NCBI GenBank assembly: GCA_030789695.1 | Contig: CM061132.1 | Coordinates: 150,978,597-151,042,596 of the forward strand | Direction: 5' to 3' | DNA length: 64,000 nt | Source of the DNA: Scilla litardierei | Taxonomy: Eukaryota; Streptophyta; Magnoliopsida; Asparagales; Asparagaceae | Shown: in pieces, positions 24,427 to 35,293 of the stretch | How the letters are laid out: each line of letters opens with the position of its first letter | Position numbering within the stretch: position 1 is the stretch's first letter | Made by a program: the position numbers and the translations under genes | Notes under the pieces: generated by a model | Told to the model about the DNA's origin: nothing | The model's database searches: none | The model's input: the letters and a program-made list of their open reading frames with translations, nothing else

Positions 24427-24510
24427 TGTTGTAAATGGATAATGATGGTATTTTGTATTGGGGATTATATCTTATCCATAGGATAAGATCATATCATTGT
24501 ATCATATCAA
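24427..24510 (+). repeat. Truncated 3' LTR of the Ale-like copia
   Basis: TGTTGTAAATGG after the purine tract. About 80 bp remain before the sequence changes to the gag of the next element. Confidence 0.55.
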
Positions 24511-25260
24511 AGTAAAAAGATGGTATCAACAAATAGCAAGTTCCGAGTCCAACTTTGAGAGTTGGAAGGACAGGATGAGGATATACTTCTTGCCTAGAGC
24601 ATATGGTCTTTGGAAGATGGTGGAGATTCTTTATGAAGAACACACAAAGTCAGAGGATTCATGGGCCAAGAAGGAGAAGGATAAGAATGCACTAAATGCC
24701 AAAGTAATGTCAACACTTTATTGTGCACTCGATACAATGGACTACAACCGGATCTCCATGGCTACATATACACACCAAATATGGAAGATGCTTGAGGTAA
24801 CTCATAAAGGTAATAATAAAGTTAAATTTACAAAATCTTCTGTTAATGCCCACATGTATGAGTTCTTCATGAAAGATGAAGGTGAATCCATAACGAAGAT
24901 GTATACATGATTTACTAAGATCATCAACACACTTGTGGGGTTAGGTAAGAAGTACTCACAAGAGTAGCATGTGAGTAAGATCATTCGGTCTCTCCCACAT
25001 AAGTGGGAGAGGAAGCCAACGTCAGTAGAAGAGGAGAATGATCTTAACAAGCTCACTTTGAAAGATATCATCGATAACCCCTTGGCATATAAGCGTCAAA
25101 TGAAAGAAGGAAAGGACAAGGAGAAAAGCAACAAGAAGAAAACCCTTGACTTCAAAGTCACTCTGGTATATGAGGAAACTGAAGATGAAGTTGAGGAGTA
25201 ATTGACTCTCATAATAACGATCGTTAAGAAAATGATTAAGTCAGGTAAACTCAAACTTGA
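24497..25260 (+). pseudogene. SIRE-type gag (UBN2 domain), broken by stops
   Basis: The frame from 24,497 reads FESWKDRMRIYFL, then LNAKVMSTLYCALD, IWKMLEVTHKG and a tail DEGESITKMYT: the core of a UBN2 capsid domain. A TGA at 24,908 and a TAG near 24,965 break it. The same domain continues from 24,971 with SKIIRSLPHKWERK and LNKLTLKDIIDNPLAYKRQM, and ends at a stop near 25,199. The first few codons before residue 15 belong to the preceding LTR junction, so the true N-terminus is lost. Inactive gag. Confidence 0.75.
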
Positions 25261-26160
25261 TAAATAAATATTATCTGAAAAATCTATTGTTTTTATGAAT
25301 GCAATAAGCCAGTGCATATAAAGAAGGAGTGCCACTTGAGGAAGAACAAATGGAAAGGAAAATTTGAAAAGGTAAAGAGACATAAGAAGAAAGCATTGAC
25401 GTCTTAGGATTAAGACTCCAATGACACAAGTGATGACTCCTTATCTGAAGAGAAATAAGAAGATGAAAGAAAGCGGTGAAAGAGCCTAACTACATGTACT
25501 TTTTGACTAAGAAGGGTAGCATGGTAAACTATAACTCAGACTCTAGTGATAATGATAGTGATGATGATCAGTGTGATTGGGAGAAAAAGTTTCACACTTT
25601 ATATGTGCAATATAAGAATTACTTAAGGTAAATTTTAACTCTTAGGAAGAGGCATAAACTTGTGATGGTAGTTCTTCTAATTTAGAATTTGAAAAGATAA
25701 GAGAAGAGAGTTTAAAATTGGTTAGTAATAACAATGAGCTTATAAATTAGAATAAGTTTCTTAGCAATGACAGTAGAAACTTAAGTGATATGATTAATGA
25801 ACCAGAGAAAAATATAGCTACTATTGAGACCAAGTATGATGATGGTTATAGAAATGTGGATAAGTTTAATAGTGGTAAAAAATATTAGATGATTTAATTA
25901 GTTTGCAAAAGCCCACTAGTAACAAATTTGGTATAGGTTATATCAAGAGCATAGAAAAAGCTATGCCCAGACATAACCATGTTTAGGTCAACCGCTCTAG
26001 AAATAATTTTGTTAACATTTGGATATCCAAGAGAGGGACTATTCAAATGAAAGATGATTACATTTCTAGTTTCATGAAAAATGTCCATCATAATAGAAAT
26101 TCTAGACTTGTTTATGATGAAAAGTATAAACACAAATGGGTTTGGTTTCTGGTTGATTGA
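25261..26160 (+). pseudogene. SIRE-type gag C-terminal part, decayed
   Basis: Fragments of a zinc-knuckle tail (HIKKECHLRKNKWK near 25,320), an acidic/Ser stretch (DSNDTSDDSLSEE near 25,420), a coiled-coil-like stretch rich in Leu/Asn/Glu at 25,680-25,850 and HKWVWFLVD near 26,140. Stops occur throughout. The order fits the long SIRE gag. Confidence 0.55.
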
Positions 26161-26795
26161 TATCATTTTCTATTATTAATCCATGGACACAAAAGAAAAA
26201 GGGTACCAAGATATTTGTTTATTTTTCAGGTACTCATATATGATGGGATTAGAAGCTAGCTAGCTCCCATGTTACACTTCAAAGAACATGCTTGACTTTA
26301 GGGAGATGTTCAAAATTGATGAGCAACCTTGTACTGGTGCTCAATAACATTTGGGAAGTATGTTTGTAAGTATACTTCATTTTAACCCTTAGTATCATTC
26401 CCTCATTTGATGTAACATTATTAGGCCACTTGGTACCTTCATGCATATTTCTTATAACACGTGGCATCATGATATTGAGTCACCTACACTATAAAAACAC
26501 TTTCTTTAGACTCATGTCATTTTGCGTATATTAAGAGGGGGAGAGATATACAATGGGGGAGAGATATTTTATATTTTTAAGGGAGAGAAGGATTTTTGAG
26601 AGCTTAATTTCACATCCTTTTTAATGCTGACAAGGGGGATATTAGATGACATACATAATATGTGTGCTCTTGCAACGTTTGGTAGCACTCTTAATGTATC
26701 ATGTGGTATCCAGAGACTCTATTTATTTGCGAACATGATATGGTTACAGGCAGAGTAAGTAACAATCATATTGTAAGTATTCATGTTTGTCATCA
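26161..26795. other. AT-rich 3' spacer of the SIRE remnant
   Basis: No reading frame. Purine-rich words (AGAGGGGGAGAGAT, ATGGGGGAGAGAT near 26,533-26,565) resemble extra purine tracts. Confidence 0.45.
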
Positions 26796-26811
26796 TCAAA
26801 AAGGAAGAGAA
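26796..26811 (+). promoter_or_regulatory. Polypurine tract, SIRE type
   Basis: TCAAAAAGGAAGAGAA just before the LTR start TGTGAGG. Confidence 0.6.
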
Positions 26812-27872
26812 TGTGAGGATATTGAGTCATAATGTGCAGCCTTGATGCTGAGCAAATATGTCATCTAACCAACTATAAGTGCAAGTAAATGAGTTTCAAG
26901 CAAATCAAAGAAGCGCTCAGAGCTAAAGTGAGTTTAGCAAGGCCATGAATCAAAAGAAGCTAGACAAGGAGTTCAAAATGTCAATGATATATCAAAGGAC
27001 TTCAATTGTAATATTTATTTGTTGTAATATTTATTTTTCTTATTTTAGCAATTTAAATCCTTAGTTGAAGCTTACACACAATTAGAAATAAATTTAAAAT
27101 ATTTTAAAATTGTTTTCAAATATTTCTTAAATGATTATATGCCAAAAAATTACTTTTATATGCCAACAAGTCAACCAGTCCTACACTCCAGTCGACTAGG
27201 TCTGACACTAGAGACTTAGTCTAGCAAACATGTCAAACTAGTCGACTAATCAGTGTACTATATTTGACTAGTCTATATGTACTATGGTCAACTAGAAATA
27301 CAGAGAGCAAATCTGTTTTATGACATTTTTGGACTAGTCACCCATTGTATATATACTAGTCGGCTAGTTATGTACTAATTGACCAGTGAGTGTACTGCGG
27401 TCGACTAGTACCTAGCCGTTGGCCTATACCAGTCCAATTTTTACTAGCCGTTTTGACCATTTTAGGGGTATTTCGGTCATTTATTTGGACCCAAATTTTC
27501 CTCTATGAGGGTTGTTCGGATTTTAATGCATGACTTTAATGAACAATTTTTAGAGAGAAAAATAGTTTTCAAGCTCAAAAGTTTCAAAAAAAAACCACTC
27601 TTTTCTTTGGCCAAGTTTTCGAAGCTTTTCGATCTTTCTTTGGCCAAATCCTTGATCTCCCAAAATAAAAAATTCTATCTTTTGATATCAAGATTCTTAT
27701 ATAGCCATTATACATTCTAAGAGCTTCAAATCAAGGCTATATGTAATTGTATCAACAAAACCATACACTACACTGTGTGTGGTATACATAGCACGAGCCT
27801 TCTTATAAAATTTACCACCTGCAACGTAAAATTTGCTAACGTGCACCCACCACTTGAACATCAGATTCAACA
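26812..27872 (+). repeat. 3' LTR of the SIRE-like remnant
   Basis: Starts TGTGAGGATATTG. Positions 27,170-27,460 contain many variants of GTCGACTAGTC-like palindromic words, a known trait of SIRE-group LTRs. The right end at ...TTCAACA (27,872) is my best guess, because there is no partner LTR to align. Confidence 0.55.
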
Positions 27873-29045
27873 TGCATCAACATGGAAACACGTTATTGCC
27901 ATGTGACTCTCAGAGATAGCAATCAAACGGGAACCAGTCAAAGTGTCAGCAACTTTGGAGAGGAGGAAAGTCGGAGAACAATACAAGCGCACAAGCCACC
28001 AAACTTTTATCAGTTTGACTGGAATCCAAGCTTAATTACGAGCCAAGCACATTTCTTGTAGTTGTGATGATGATGATTCATGAGCATGACCGGTCCAAAT
28101 TTGACACCTGCTTCTTGACCAGGTGCAGGTTGGTGGAGGAAGGGACACCTCATCTAGATTTGATCTAGGGTTTTAGGAACAGAAAGGTTTTGGGGCGTGG
28201 AGGAGGTCTTTTCATGGGATGGGAGCCCGAGATGATGACACATACCCTCATTTGGATGTGCAGCTCATGTCACCCATCCCTATGGGCTTTTCACTTTCGA
28301 TAGTTGTTGCCATGTGGTCAGAGGGTTTGGTGCTGGAGGTGACAAGAGCATCGTGCCAATGTACTCTTCCACGCTTTGACTCGCACGTGCATGCATGCAA
28401 GTTTTGTACAGATTATCAGTGTCACTACCTTAAACAATTGATAATCTATACACCTCATAAAAAGGAGAACAATTGAGTTTTTAGAGGATGCATCTTGTTG
28501 GGGGAGGATCCTACATAGCAACTGCATTGCAACATGTTTTTGTGAGGTCACTGCAAAGATTAATGAACGAAAGGCCATACTCTCATAAACATTGAATTAG
28601 TCCTGGTGCTGATCGACTTTCTCCAATCTTTCAAAAGTCCCCCTTTTTTCCTGTAGGTTTGTTTCCCAGAAGGTGTCATGGAACTGCACAGAAATTCCAG
28701 TGGTTGGTGCACATTCCACCAAGTTCCCTGTCATTTTCTTGATTCACCATCGAAATCTTAATTTTGAGGAATTGAAGTGTGATTACGCATGCATGTTAGT
28801 CACCAAAGGCTACATTGTACCCGATTATCTCCAATCCTTTTCCATTTTTCTTTTGAAATTTCTCAGCAATTGAAGAACTTTCCATCAACTCTCGCCCATC
28901 ATTTTCTTTCCTCCCATCCCCTTTTCCTGTGAAAATCCACAACATCAGCAAAGCATCCACCAACAGCTTAACAGGAAGAATCTTGGTGTTGAAATAAATA
29001 AATAGTATGATATCTATTATCCTTCCTTTTCTTAATTTAGCTTAT
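27873..29045. other. Unassigned sequence
   Basis: Mixed-composition sequence with a GATGATGATGATT run near 28,065. No gene, splice pattern or element ends that I can support. Several 60-85-codon frames are present on both strands without recognisable motifs. Confidence 0.4.
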
Positions 29046-29405
29046 TATTAGTCATGAACCGTGATTACAGGTCATCATCCAAAAAATTTCAACCCATTTA
29101 AATCTCGTCGTACAAAAATTTGCAAAAAAAATAAAAAATTTGCAGCCACCTTCGATATATTCCCTCAACAGAAAATTTTAATCACATTCAAACTAAAATT
29201 TAGTTTCACCAAGAAAATTTTAGTTCTACCAAAATTTAGTTCCTCCAAAATTTAAAATTTTAATTCCATTCATATTTAATTCCACCAAAATTTTTAATTA
29301 AAATTTAGTTTTTCTAGATAATTTAATTCCCCCAAATTTAGTTCTCTTGATCAGATTTAAGCTCTTTCAAAATTTAAAAAAAAATTTCCCCAAAATTTAG
29401 TTTCC
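29046..29405 (-). mobile_element. Decayed Helitron 3' end with AAAATTTAGTT repeats (continues 35,289-35,345)
   Basis: On the minus strand 29,046-29,070 reads CACGGTTCATGACTAATAA, matching the GGCACGG...TATGACTAG terminus of the intact Helitron at 51,608 with a few changes. Immediately inside lies an array of degenerate AAAATTTTAGTTCC words, just as at 51,650-52,220. The array is cut by the copia derivative at 29,406 and resumes at 35,289. No 5' end was found. Confidence 0.5.
29401..29405. repeat. Target-site duplication TTTCC (left)
   Basis: TTTCC immediately before the left LTR; repeated at 35,289-35,293. Confidence 0.85.
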
Positions 29406-29535
29406 TGTTATGAACGAGAAACAGATTTGGAGAAGGGTTGAGGCTAGGAAACCCCTAGCCTCCTTTATATAGTATTCATAATGGGTACTCATGTGGGTGG
29501 ATACCCAATAGGCCCAATGGGTCCTATTCATAACA
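29406..29535 (-). repeat. LTR, 130 bp (3' LTR on minus strand)
   Basis: TGTTATGAACGAG...TTCATAACA. It contains an internal palindrome-like pair TATTCATAATGGG/CCCAATGGG and a GAGGCTAGGAAACCCCTAGCCTC hairpin. Confidence 0.9.
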
Positions 29536-29905
29536 CTTCCCCTTATCCAACCAACATGGTATACTCGACTTTATGAATACTGAATGATTCATTAGTACTA
29601 CTGAGTATCTTAAAGGGTGGATACTTCTGGATCCAAGTTAAGGGTAACTGCCTCGTTAAAAACCCTTAGCTATGGAAAACCCTGTGGGAAAAACCGATAG
29701 CGAAGGGAAAAGAGTACAGCACTCCATAACTTCCCCTGATTTGGGGATGTGTCGAGGGGTGGATACTTCTGGATCCAGAGTCAATGTGGTTGCCTCATTA
29801 AAACCTTGACTATGGAAAACCATGTGGGAAAAACCACTAGCCAAGGAAAAAGAGTACAACTTTACAGTTGACTCCCCCTAATCTGATCAAGCTTCAGGCT
29901 TGCAG
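29536..29905 (-). other. Ale-type 3' untranslated tail, partly duplicated
   Basis: On the minus strand this is a purine tract before the LTR plus two diverged copies of a block containing GTACTCTTTT, TTTTTCCCACA, GGTTTTCCATAG and AACGAGGCA (29,620-29,735 and 29,760-29,865). It is homologous to 24,220-24,420, where the block occurs once. The segment 29,888-29,902 is a hairpin with loop CTGAA. Confidence 0.65.
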
Positions 29906-30269
29906 ATCTCCTATATATCTATACATTTATCTCCTATGTGTCTATACATCCATCTCATCAGCAACATTCCGAAAGCAAAAGTAAAGTACACGCATCACTC
30001 ATCTATACAAGTTTCACTCATATAAGGCATCAGCAGAAACTAAAAGAGTGCTAGCAAACTTGGTAGACAGCTCCACGTCTCAATCGTCATTGTCTGCGAG
30101 GTACTTCAGGACCTGGCATTGTATGTTCTTGAGCTGCTCCTTGGGTGATGAGCTTCTCGGGATGGTGGAAGGATGTAGACTTGGAAGGATTCTGTGTAGA
30201 TCTTCAGGGGGTGGACGTCCCGTTTATGCCATTCATCGCGATGATCTGTAACCTGCATATGCAAATACA

Positions 30270-30520
30270 TTTAACATAGAGGATTTTTCCTCGACCCTGG
30301 GAGATAGCGCAGAAGCTACATATCTCTGGTCCAGTGGCGCGCTGGGGGCACTGCGATGTACCTGGTTAATAGCTATACTGCTAACGCTCAAAAGAGACGC
30401 ATGCAGTTGGCCAGGTAGAAGAGTGTTTCAAAGACACTTAAGGTACTTCTGGACCATATATTCTTCCCCTCTTCCAGCTAACGAAAAGGGGTCTTTTAAT
30501 GTATATCCATACAACCAAAT
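30270..30520 (-). pseudogene. Copia RT C-terminal remnant
   Basis: Minus-strand shreds in two frames: KRGRIYGPEVP at about 30,440-30,475, followed in another frame by YLANCMRLF, then LLTRYIAVPPARHW and LLRYLPG down to about 30,290. These match the block around LANCTRPDI seen in the other Ale-like copia at about 14,840. Stops and frameshifts make it non-functional. The YVDD region is not found. Confidence 0.6.
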
Positions 30521-31559
30521 AGGTGTATTTTGGTGGAGAATGAAATTAATGTTTCGTCATCAATCATCATTGTATGAAGTTTACATCTTCGGGGTGATTA
30601 ACGTCATCTTCAGGATGATAGTTCATTTCCAGGATAATAGTTCATCTTCGGGATGATTGTTCATCTTCAGGATGATTAATATTCTGTAAGCCTAGAATTT
30701 ATGCCTAGCTAGGGCTTTCATATCATATCATATCTGATAGATAGGCTTTAACAGATATTTCGGTAATTTCTCTTCAGGAGATCCGATAATATTTTGAGTT
30801 ATTAAAATAATCTCAATTCTTTTAATTTGCTCTCTTAAGAACAATACTGTTTTTAAGAGGTGCAAACAACAACCTTTTAGTATGAGTCCTTTAAGGATCT
30901 TTGTCTAGGTTGTCTTTCCTTTAATCATATTATTAATATGTGTCACAAAAAGAAAGGAAAGTAAAGAAAAAAAAAATTTGTACATGCAGTTGAAGAAATT
31001 TTATATCGGTGATGTTGTCACATCCAATAGCAACATCAACCAAAAATTCCCTCTTTTTGCCATTCGTTGGGTTACGCCTTGACATAAACCAGTCGATGCA
31101 TCAGATTCATCTTGTAAGTGAGTTCAGCTCATCTTACTTGATTACTTCCTGGTTTAAGCGATTTATACCTCTAAAAACTATAGCAAATTAAAATGCTTAT
31201 AGCTAACGATTTTATTTTAATTCTCCTTCAATACTCAGTTATCCCACAGGATTTGATATCATTTTTGATACCAGGACTTCAGGTCCAACACCTCATATTT
31301 CATAAGTGAGTCCAGCTCACCTTATTATTGCCTCATTCCACATTATTATAATTTGGCCAAATCTCTATCTTTGCTTCAGGCAAAGCAGAGTTGTGGAAAC
31401 GATATTTTATATTTAACTGGCAAAATGAAATATGAGCGAATTTGTCGACAAAATGTGTTCTTTCTTGTCCAAAACTCACCCTATACGTACTATAATCATT
31501 TGATTTCTCCCAGAGGTGTCTCCTTCACAACGCGTTAAAGAGGTGAAGGTTCTGGGACG

Positions 31560-31865
31560 GGTAAAGAATATGGACAGATCCAGAATTGGTCCTTAGCAAC
31601 CAAGTTGCAATAAGGTTCTGGATTTGAGCTCACTTTCCTGTGGTGGTATTGTTTTTTCGGTCTCCAGGAGTAGATCTCTCTTTTTGGAGCCTAGTGGTAT
31701 GTCCTCTCATCCATTGAGGATATCCACTTTTGCTACTGGTGGATTGCATCCAATATATTTGGTATGTCAATCCTAGCTGGATTTTTAGTAGCAGGGATGT
31801 GAAAGTTTTGACAATATCTATATTGTCAGTAACTATGTCTGATAACTGTTTTAACAGTTTCATAA
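31560..31865 (-). pseudogene. Copia integrase C-terminal/linker remnant
   Basis: Minus-strand frame with NPARIDIPNIGCNPPVAKVD at about 31,700-31,775. It corresponds to NTPARIDIPENGCNPLAAEVD in the Ale-like copia at about 13,600-13,660, which lies just after the integrase. The frame breaks soon after. This shows both elements belong to one copia group. Confidence 0.62.
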
Positions 31866-34465
31866 GTGTGGATCTTCAGGATCTCATCACATTTCATGAT
31901 AACCAGATCATAGGTATTAATGATTTAAATGGTCATTTGAGCTTTAGGCTCATGGATGATTGTAGTATTTCTGTTGAAACTGATTCTGGGACATTAAAGT
32001 TGTGAGGGATCTTCAGGATCTCATCAAATCTTTAAAATAGGATCATCAATGTACGTCTTAGGAGAAGTGAATTTAAATGCTTCCCCTGTTCAGAGTGCTC
32101 AGACTCTATTTATCTGGGATATTTACTTCCGATAAATAGTTCTGTATTTTGATGGTCTATAGTGGTGATATGGGGGTGTCTACTCATCATGCCACAATCT
32201 ATAAGATGTGCTCTAAACGCTTCCCCCGTCAGGGGTTTTCGGAAACTGTTTATATGAGGTGATCAGACTCATATAAATACGTTCTAAGGAGGCGTTTTGA
32301 TGGTTTGCAATGTAATTGCATGTTCCCATGTGGTCACCTACAACTGGATTTTTAATGGATAAGAAATCCATTTAAATCATTTTAATGATTTATCTTACCC
32401 ATATTTGGGTGTGAACACAAGCTTCAGGGTGTTCGTTATTTTTCCAGTTGTAAAACATTTAAATTTCCCAGTGTTATCCAAAGTTACCACCATTATATAA
32501 AATAATGTGGTTGGATAATGGCCATTTATTTAGAGGATATATTGATGAGTACACCAAGGGTACATCATCAGTCCGGTTAAGGGAGTGGACGAAGCCTATT
32601 TATATCCCTTAAATACTCTCAAGAGACCTAAAGGTCTTCATTATCTTTAATGATGATAGTATATCATCTTAAATTCATTTGAGGAAGTGGGGAGAGTCAA
32701 TGTCCATGTGAATGGAGATGATCTCATTATCATTTTTCCCTTTTGAATAGGACAATGAAAGTTTCACCCTTTTTGAAGAATCTTCGGGTTCGTCTGGTTG
32801 GTGATGTCTGCATCATCAATCCAGGGTGATATCGATCCAAAATTTGGTCGATTCTGGACACTTCTGGTGTTCCAAAATAATTCCTCTTATGAATTTATGT
32901 GGCACTTTCGAAAAGTCCATTAAAATGCTCAAGTTAATTTTTGTCCGGTAATAGTTGAACTGTGTTCAAAGTGTGAAGGATTACATCTTCACTTTGACTA
33001 TTGTGCGGATCATTTTGGGACAAAGCTTCAGGCTTCATTTATTTCTTGAGTCATTAGGGATTTCGTTTTGACGAATATCCTTTTTGAAACTGTATAAGTT
33101 TCAGAGAGTATATGGCATCCTCATTTTATTTTTAGGGGTATTCAAGATAGCAAAACATACGCAGTAAAATAAAATGTATTAAAACTACAAGAGAATAATA
33201 CCGATGATAAGTCAACAAGTGACATAGTGTGATGTGTGCTCTTGAAAACATACAACAATAATTATGCTCATTAAGACTTATGTTATGACAACAGATTATT
33301 TTTGATTTCAAAGTTTATTTGTCCTCGGGAGTAGCTAAATATACATAAGGTCAATTAGACTTTCGTCGTTTTGACTAGATATGTATGTATTTTTATATGG
33401 CATAAGTTAATGCACATTCATGTTTGCAAAAACATTATGGCTCTTATCAGAACTTCCGGTCTGATTTTGGCTTGCCATTGCTTACTCCATGTCGAGGTAT
33501 ATCGTATCTTCACTTTCCCATTTAATCCAAGACTTCCCCTGTTTTGAGTTTTCCTTATTTTTATTTCAGGTCATGTTTGATCCTGAACTTTTCCTGATTT
33601 CAATATTCCTTATTTATAAAGGACAATGAAAATTAGTCTTGCTAAGGAGACATAAGCAGGGGTTTGAGCAAATTATTTATACTTCCACTTTTCTAATTAA
33701 TAAGTGACTTTTAAAAAGTCTATTTGAATGCTCGAGTATAGCTTCAGGCCTTTTACTTGAGTCGTTCAAATTTTATGTGGATAGTTTACCATGCTCAGAG
33801 GGGAACAAATACGTGGGTGCGTAATATATTTCTCACTTATTCATTAAGCCACGACTTCAGGCGTATGCTTATATTCAAGGCTAGAAAAAAAAATCTTTCC
33901 TTGTAAGAATAAAGGAGAGAACTCTTTTAAAGAGTTTAGCGGTATTATGGAAAACTTCTGGTGTCCATATTGGATTATATAGATCATAGATCTTATATAT
34001 CTGTTTACCGCAAAGTGTGCATCTTTAATAAAGATAGCAATTATAATTTTCGCATAAACCATCGTATTTATTTTATTAGGGAGAAAGAGTGTTGACTTTT
34101 GATTTAATTTTGAACTTCAGGTTCATTTTGTCAAAGTGGATATGATATTAAACTTTTTGAAATCATTATTGTCTTATTGTCATAAATATCGTCATATCAT
34201 GATCCCATCATACATATAATGTAAAGCTTTTTAAACTAAAGATTATGTTCAATTGAAATGAAACAAGTATGATGTACACATGCTATTTATATGATGTAGG
34301 CATTTTAAAAAAAACTTATCGCAGGTATATAGTCTAGCAATAGGCGTTGAACTATATTAAAGTGATTTTAGCATGCTTTTTGATAGTTTCATTGTAACAT
34401 TAACATGGTATTAAAATAATTAACATCCACGCAATTAATGCATAAGCAATGAAAACTAAAATGAC

Positions 34466-34740
34466 TTAGGACTATGGGGATCAGCCAGCCGACACCGAAA
34501 TAAAAAGAAGTACAGTTCGAAGTTACATCAAAAATAGCATGAAAGAATAAAATACAACTCGGGAACTTCAGAGAGAAGCCCCTATCTTCATTGTGCGTAC
34601 GCCTTCAGCTCCTTTTTGGTGTCCTTCGGTCTTCTTTTTACATTTATATCCTCACTTACAAATTTCTCTCAAAAAAAATAAAAATTGCAGGAAATTAAAA
34701 GGTGTCGGAAACCTGGCTGATCCCTAAAAACATAGCCTAA
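34466..34740. mobile_element. Foldback (MITE-like) segment inside the copia derivative
   Basis: The left arm reads TTAGGACTATG, GGGATCAGCCAG and GACACC (34,466-34,496). The right arm is its imperfect inverse (34,701-34,740), with GGTGTC, CTGGCTGATCCC and CATAGCCTAA. About 200 bp lie between. No clear target duplication, so it could be a MITE or a local inverted duplication. Confidence 0.5.
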
Positions 34741-34999
34741 TTTGCACATCCACGCAGATAATATATTGGAAACATACAACCACGCAGATAATCAATCACA
34801 GGCATGTAAAGATTAATTTAAATAATCTAAATTGTGACGTGCAAAAATTTATTTTGAAAAATTTTTACCTTTGATCCATATTTTAATGTTTTGTTTACCG
34901 CTTTAAAACCCTTTAAATTTTCTTTTAATTATTTTGGGCTTTTTAGGGCCAAAAAATAAATAAAAGAAAAATAATTTATGTGAATCTGTTTTGATTTTT

Positions 35000-35050
35000 A
35001 CCTCTAGATTCGACAAGGGAATCTAGTCGACGGTTGGTGAAGGATGCCAT
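35000..35050 (-). pseudogene. Gag N-terminal stub
   Basis: ATG at 35,050 on the minus strand begins MASFTNRRLDSLVESRGKN, resembling the NRLDF...SGKN start of Ale-type gag proteins. The frame then stops and no capsid domain follows. Between it and the right LTR lies CGTTATCAGCACGA directly after the LTR end, the expected primer-site position; it is not the TGGTATCAGAGC type. Confidence 0.5.
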
Positions 35051-35158
35051 TTTCGCTCCCCGTTGAGAAGATTACGATTTCTTGAATCTGAGCGATTGAT
35101 GGATCTCCTTCCCCGCGAGCCGCCGTCTCCTCCTACGAGCGTGATCGTGCTGATAACG

Positions 35159-35288
35159 TGTTATGAACGAGAAACAGATTTGGAGAAGGGTTGAGGCTAG
35201 GAAACCCCTAGCCTCCTTTATATAGTATTCATAATGGGTACTCATGTGGGTGGATACCCAATAGGCCCAATGGGTCCTATTCATAACA
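35159..35288 (-). repeat. LTR, 130 bp (5' LTR on minus strand)
   Basis: Identical to 29,406-29,535, followed by TTTCC. Confidence 0.9.
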
Positions 35289-35293
35289 TTTCC

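Larger units (their letters stand above)
11970..24510 (+). mobile_element. Decayed Ty1/copia element (Ale/Retrofit-like), split by a nested insertion
   Basis: Plus-strand copia remnant with gag zinc knuckle, protease, GAG-pre-integrase, integrase and reverse transcriptase at 11,970-15,180. RNase H, 3' untranslated region, polypurine tract and the start of the 3' LTR follow at 23,974-24,510. The element at 15,181-23,973 interrupts it with a GGTAC duplication. Motifs CRTPRHLQDLY after the knuckle and the GSRN/LLPND protease block are typical of the Ale/Retrofit group. The left end abuts the older LTR at 11,969 and most of gag is missing. The right LTR is cut near 24,510 by the next element. Confidence 0.75.
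24511..27872 (+). mobile_element. SIRE/Maximus-like copia remnant: gag and 3' LTR, pol deleted
   Basis: A gag remnant (24,520-26,160) is followed by AT-rich sequence, a purine tract after the word GTCATCATCAAAAAGG (26,789-26,804) and an LTR from 26,812. A CATCATCAAAAAGG tract before the 3' LTR is characteristic of SIRE/Maximus elements, and the gag is of the same group. The long gypsy-independent pol of that lineage (protease to RNase H) is missing, so this is an internally deleted copy. No 5' LTR is visible. Confidence 0.68.
29885..34125 (-). other. Series of small hairpins with conserved CTGAA loop
   Basis: On the plus strand at least eleven places read stem-TTCAG-stem (CTGAA loop in element sense). 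Examples are CAAGC/GCTTG (29,888), TCATC/GATGA (30,604 and 30,661), TCTC/GAGA (30,769), TGAG/CTCA (31,119), GGAC/GTCC (31,274), CTTTGC/GCAAAG (31,369), GATC/GATC (31,871 and 32,008), AAGC/GCTT (33,023) and TGAAC/GTTCA (34,111). Near variants have loops TTCGG (30,642), TCCAG (31,306) and TTTAG (31,938). The stem sequences differ but pairing is kept; the loop is nearly invariant. Confidence 0.65.
29406..35288 (-). mobile_element. Copia derivative with identical 130-bp LTRs, decayed interior
   Basis: LTRs at 29,406-29,535 and 35,159-35,288 are identical base for base and flanked by TTTCC on both sides, so insertion was recent. Orientation is minus: on that strand a purine tract (GGATAAGGGGAAG) precedes the left LTR, and a gag start lies just inside the right LTR. 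The interior contains only shreds of gag, integrase and RT with many stops, so the element moved while already defective. The 3' tail resembles that of the Ale-like copia at 23,974-24,426. The interior also carries a long series of small hairpins and a foldback insert (34,466-34,740). Confidence 0.85.
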
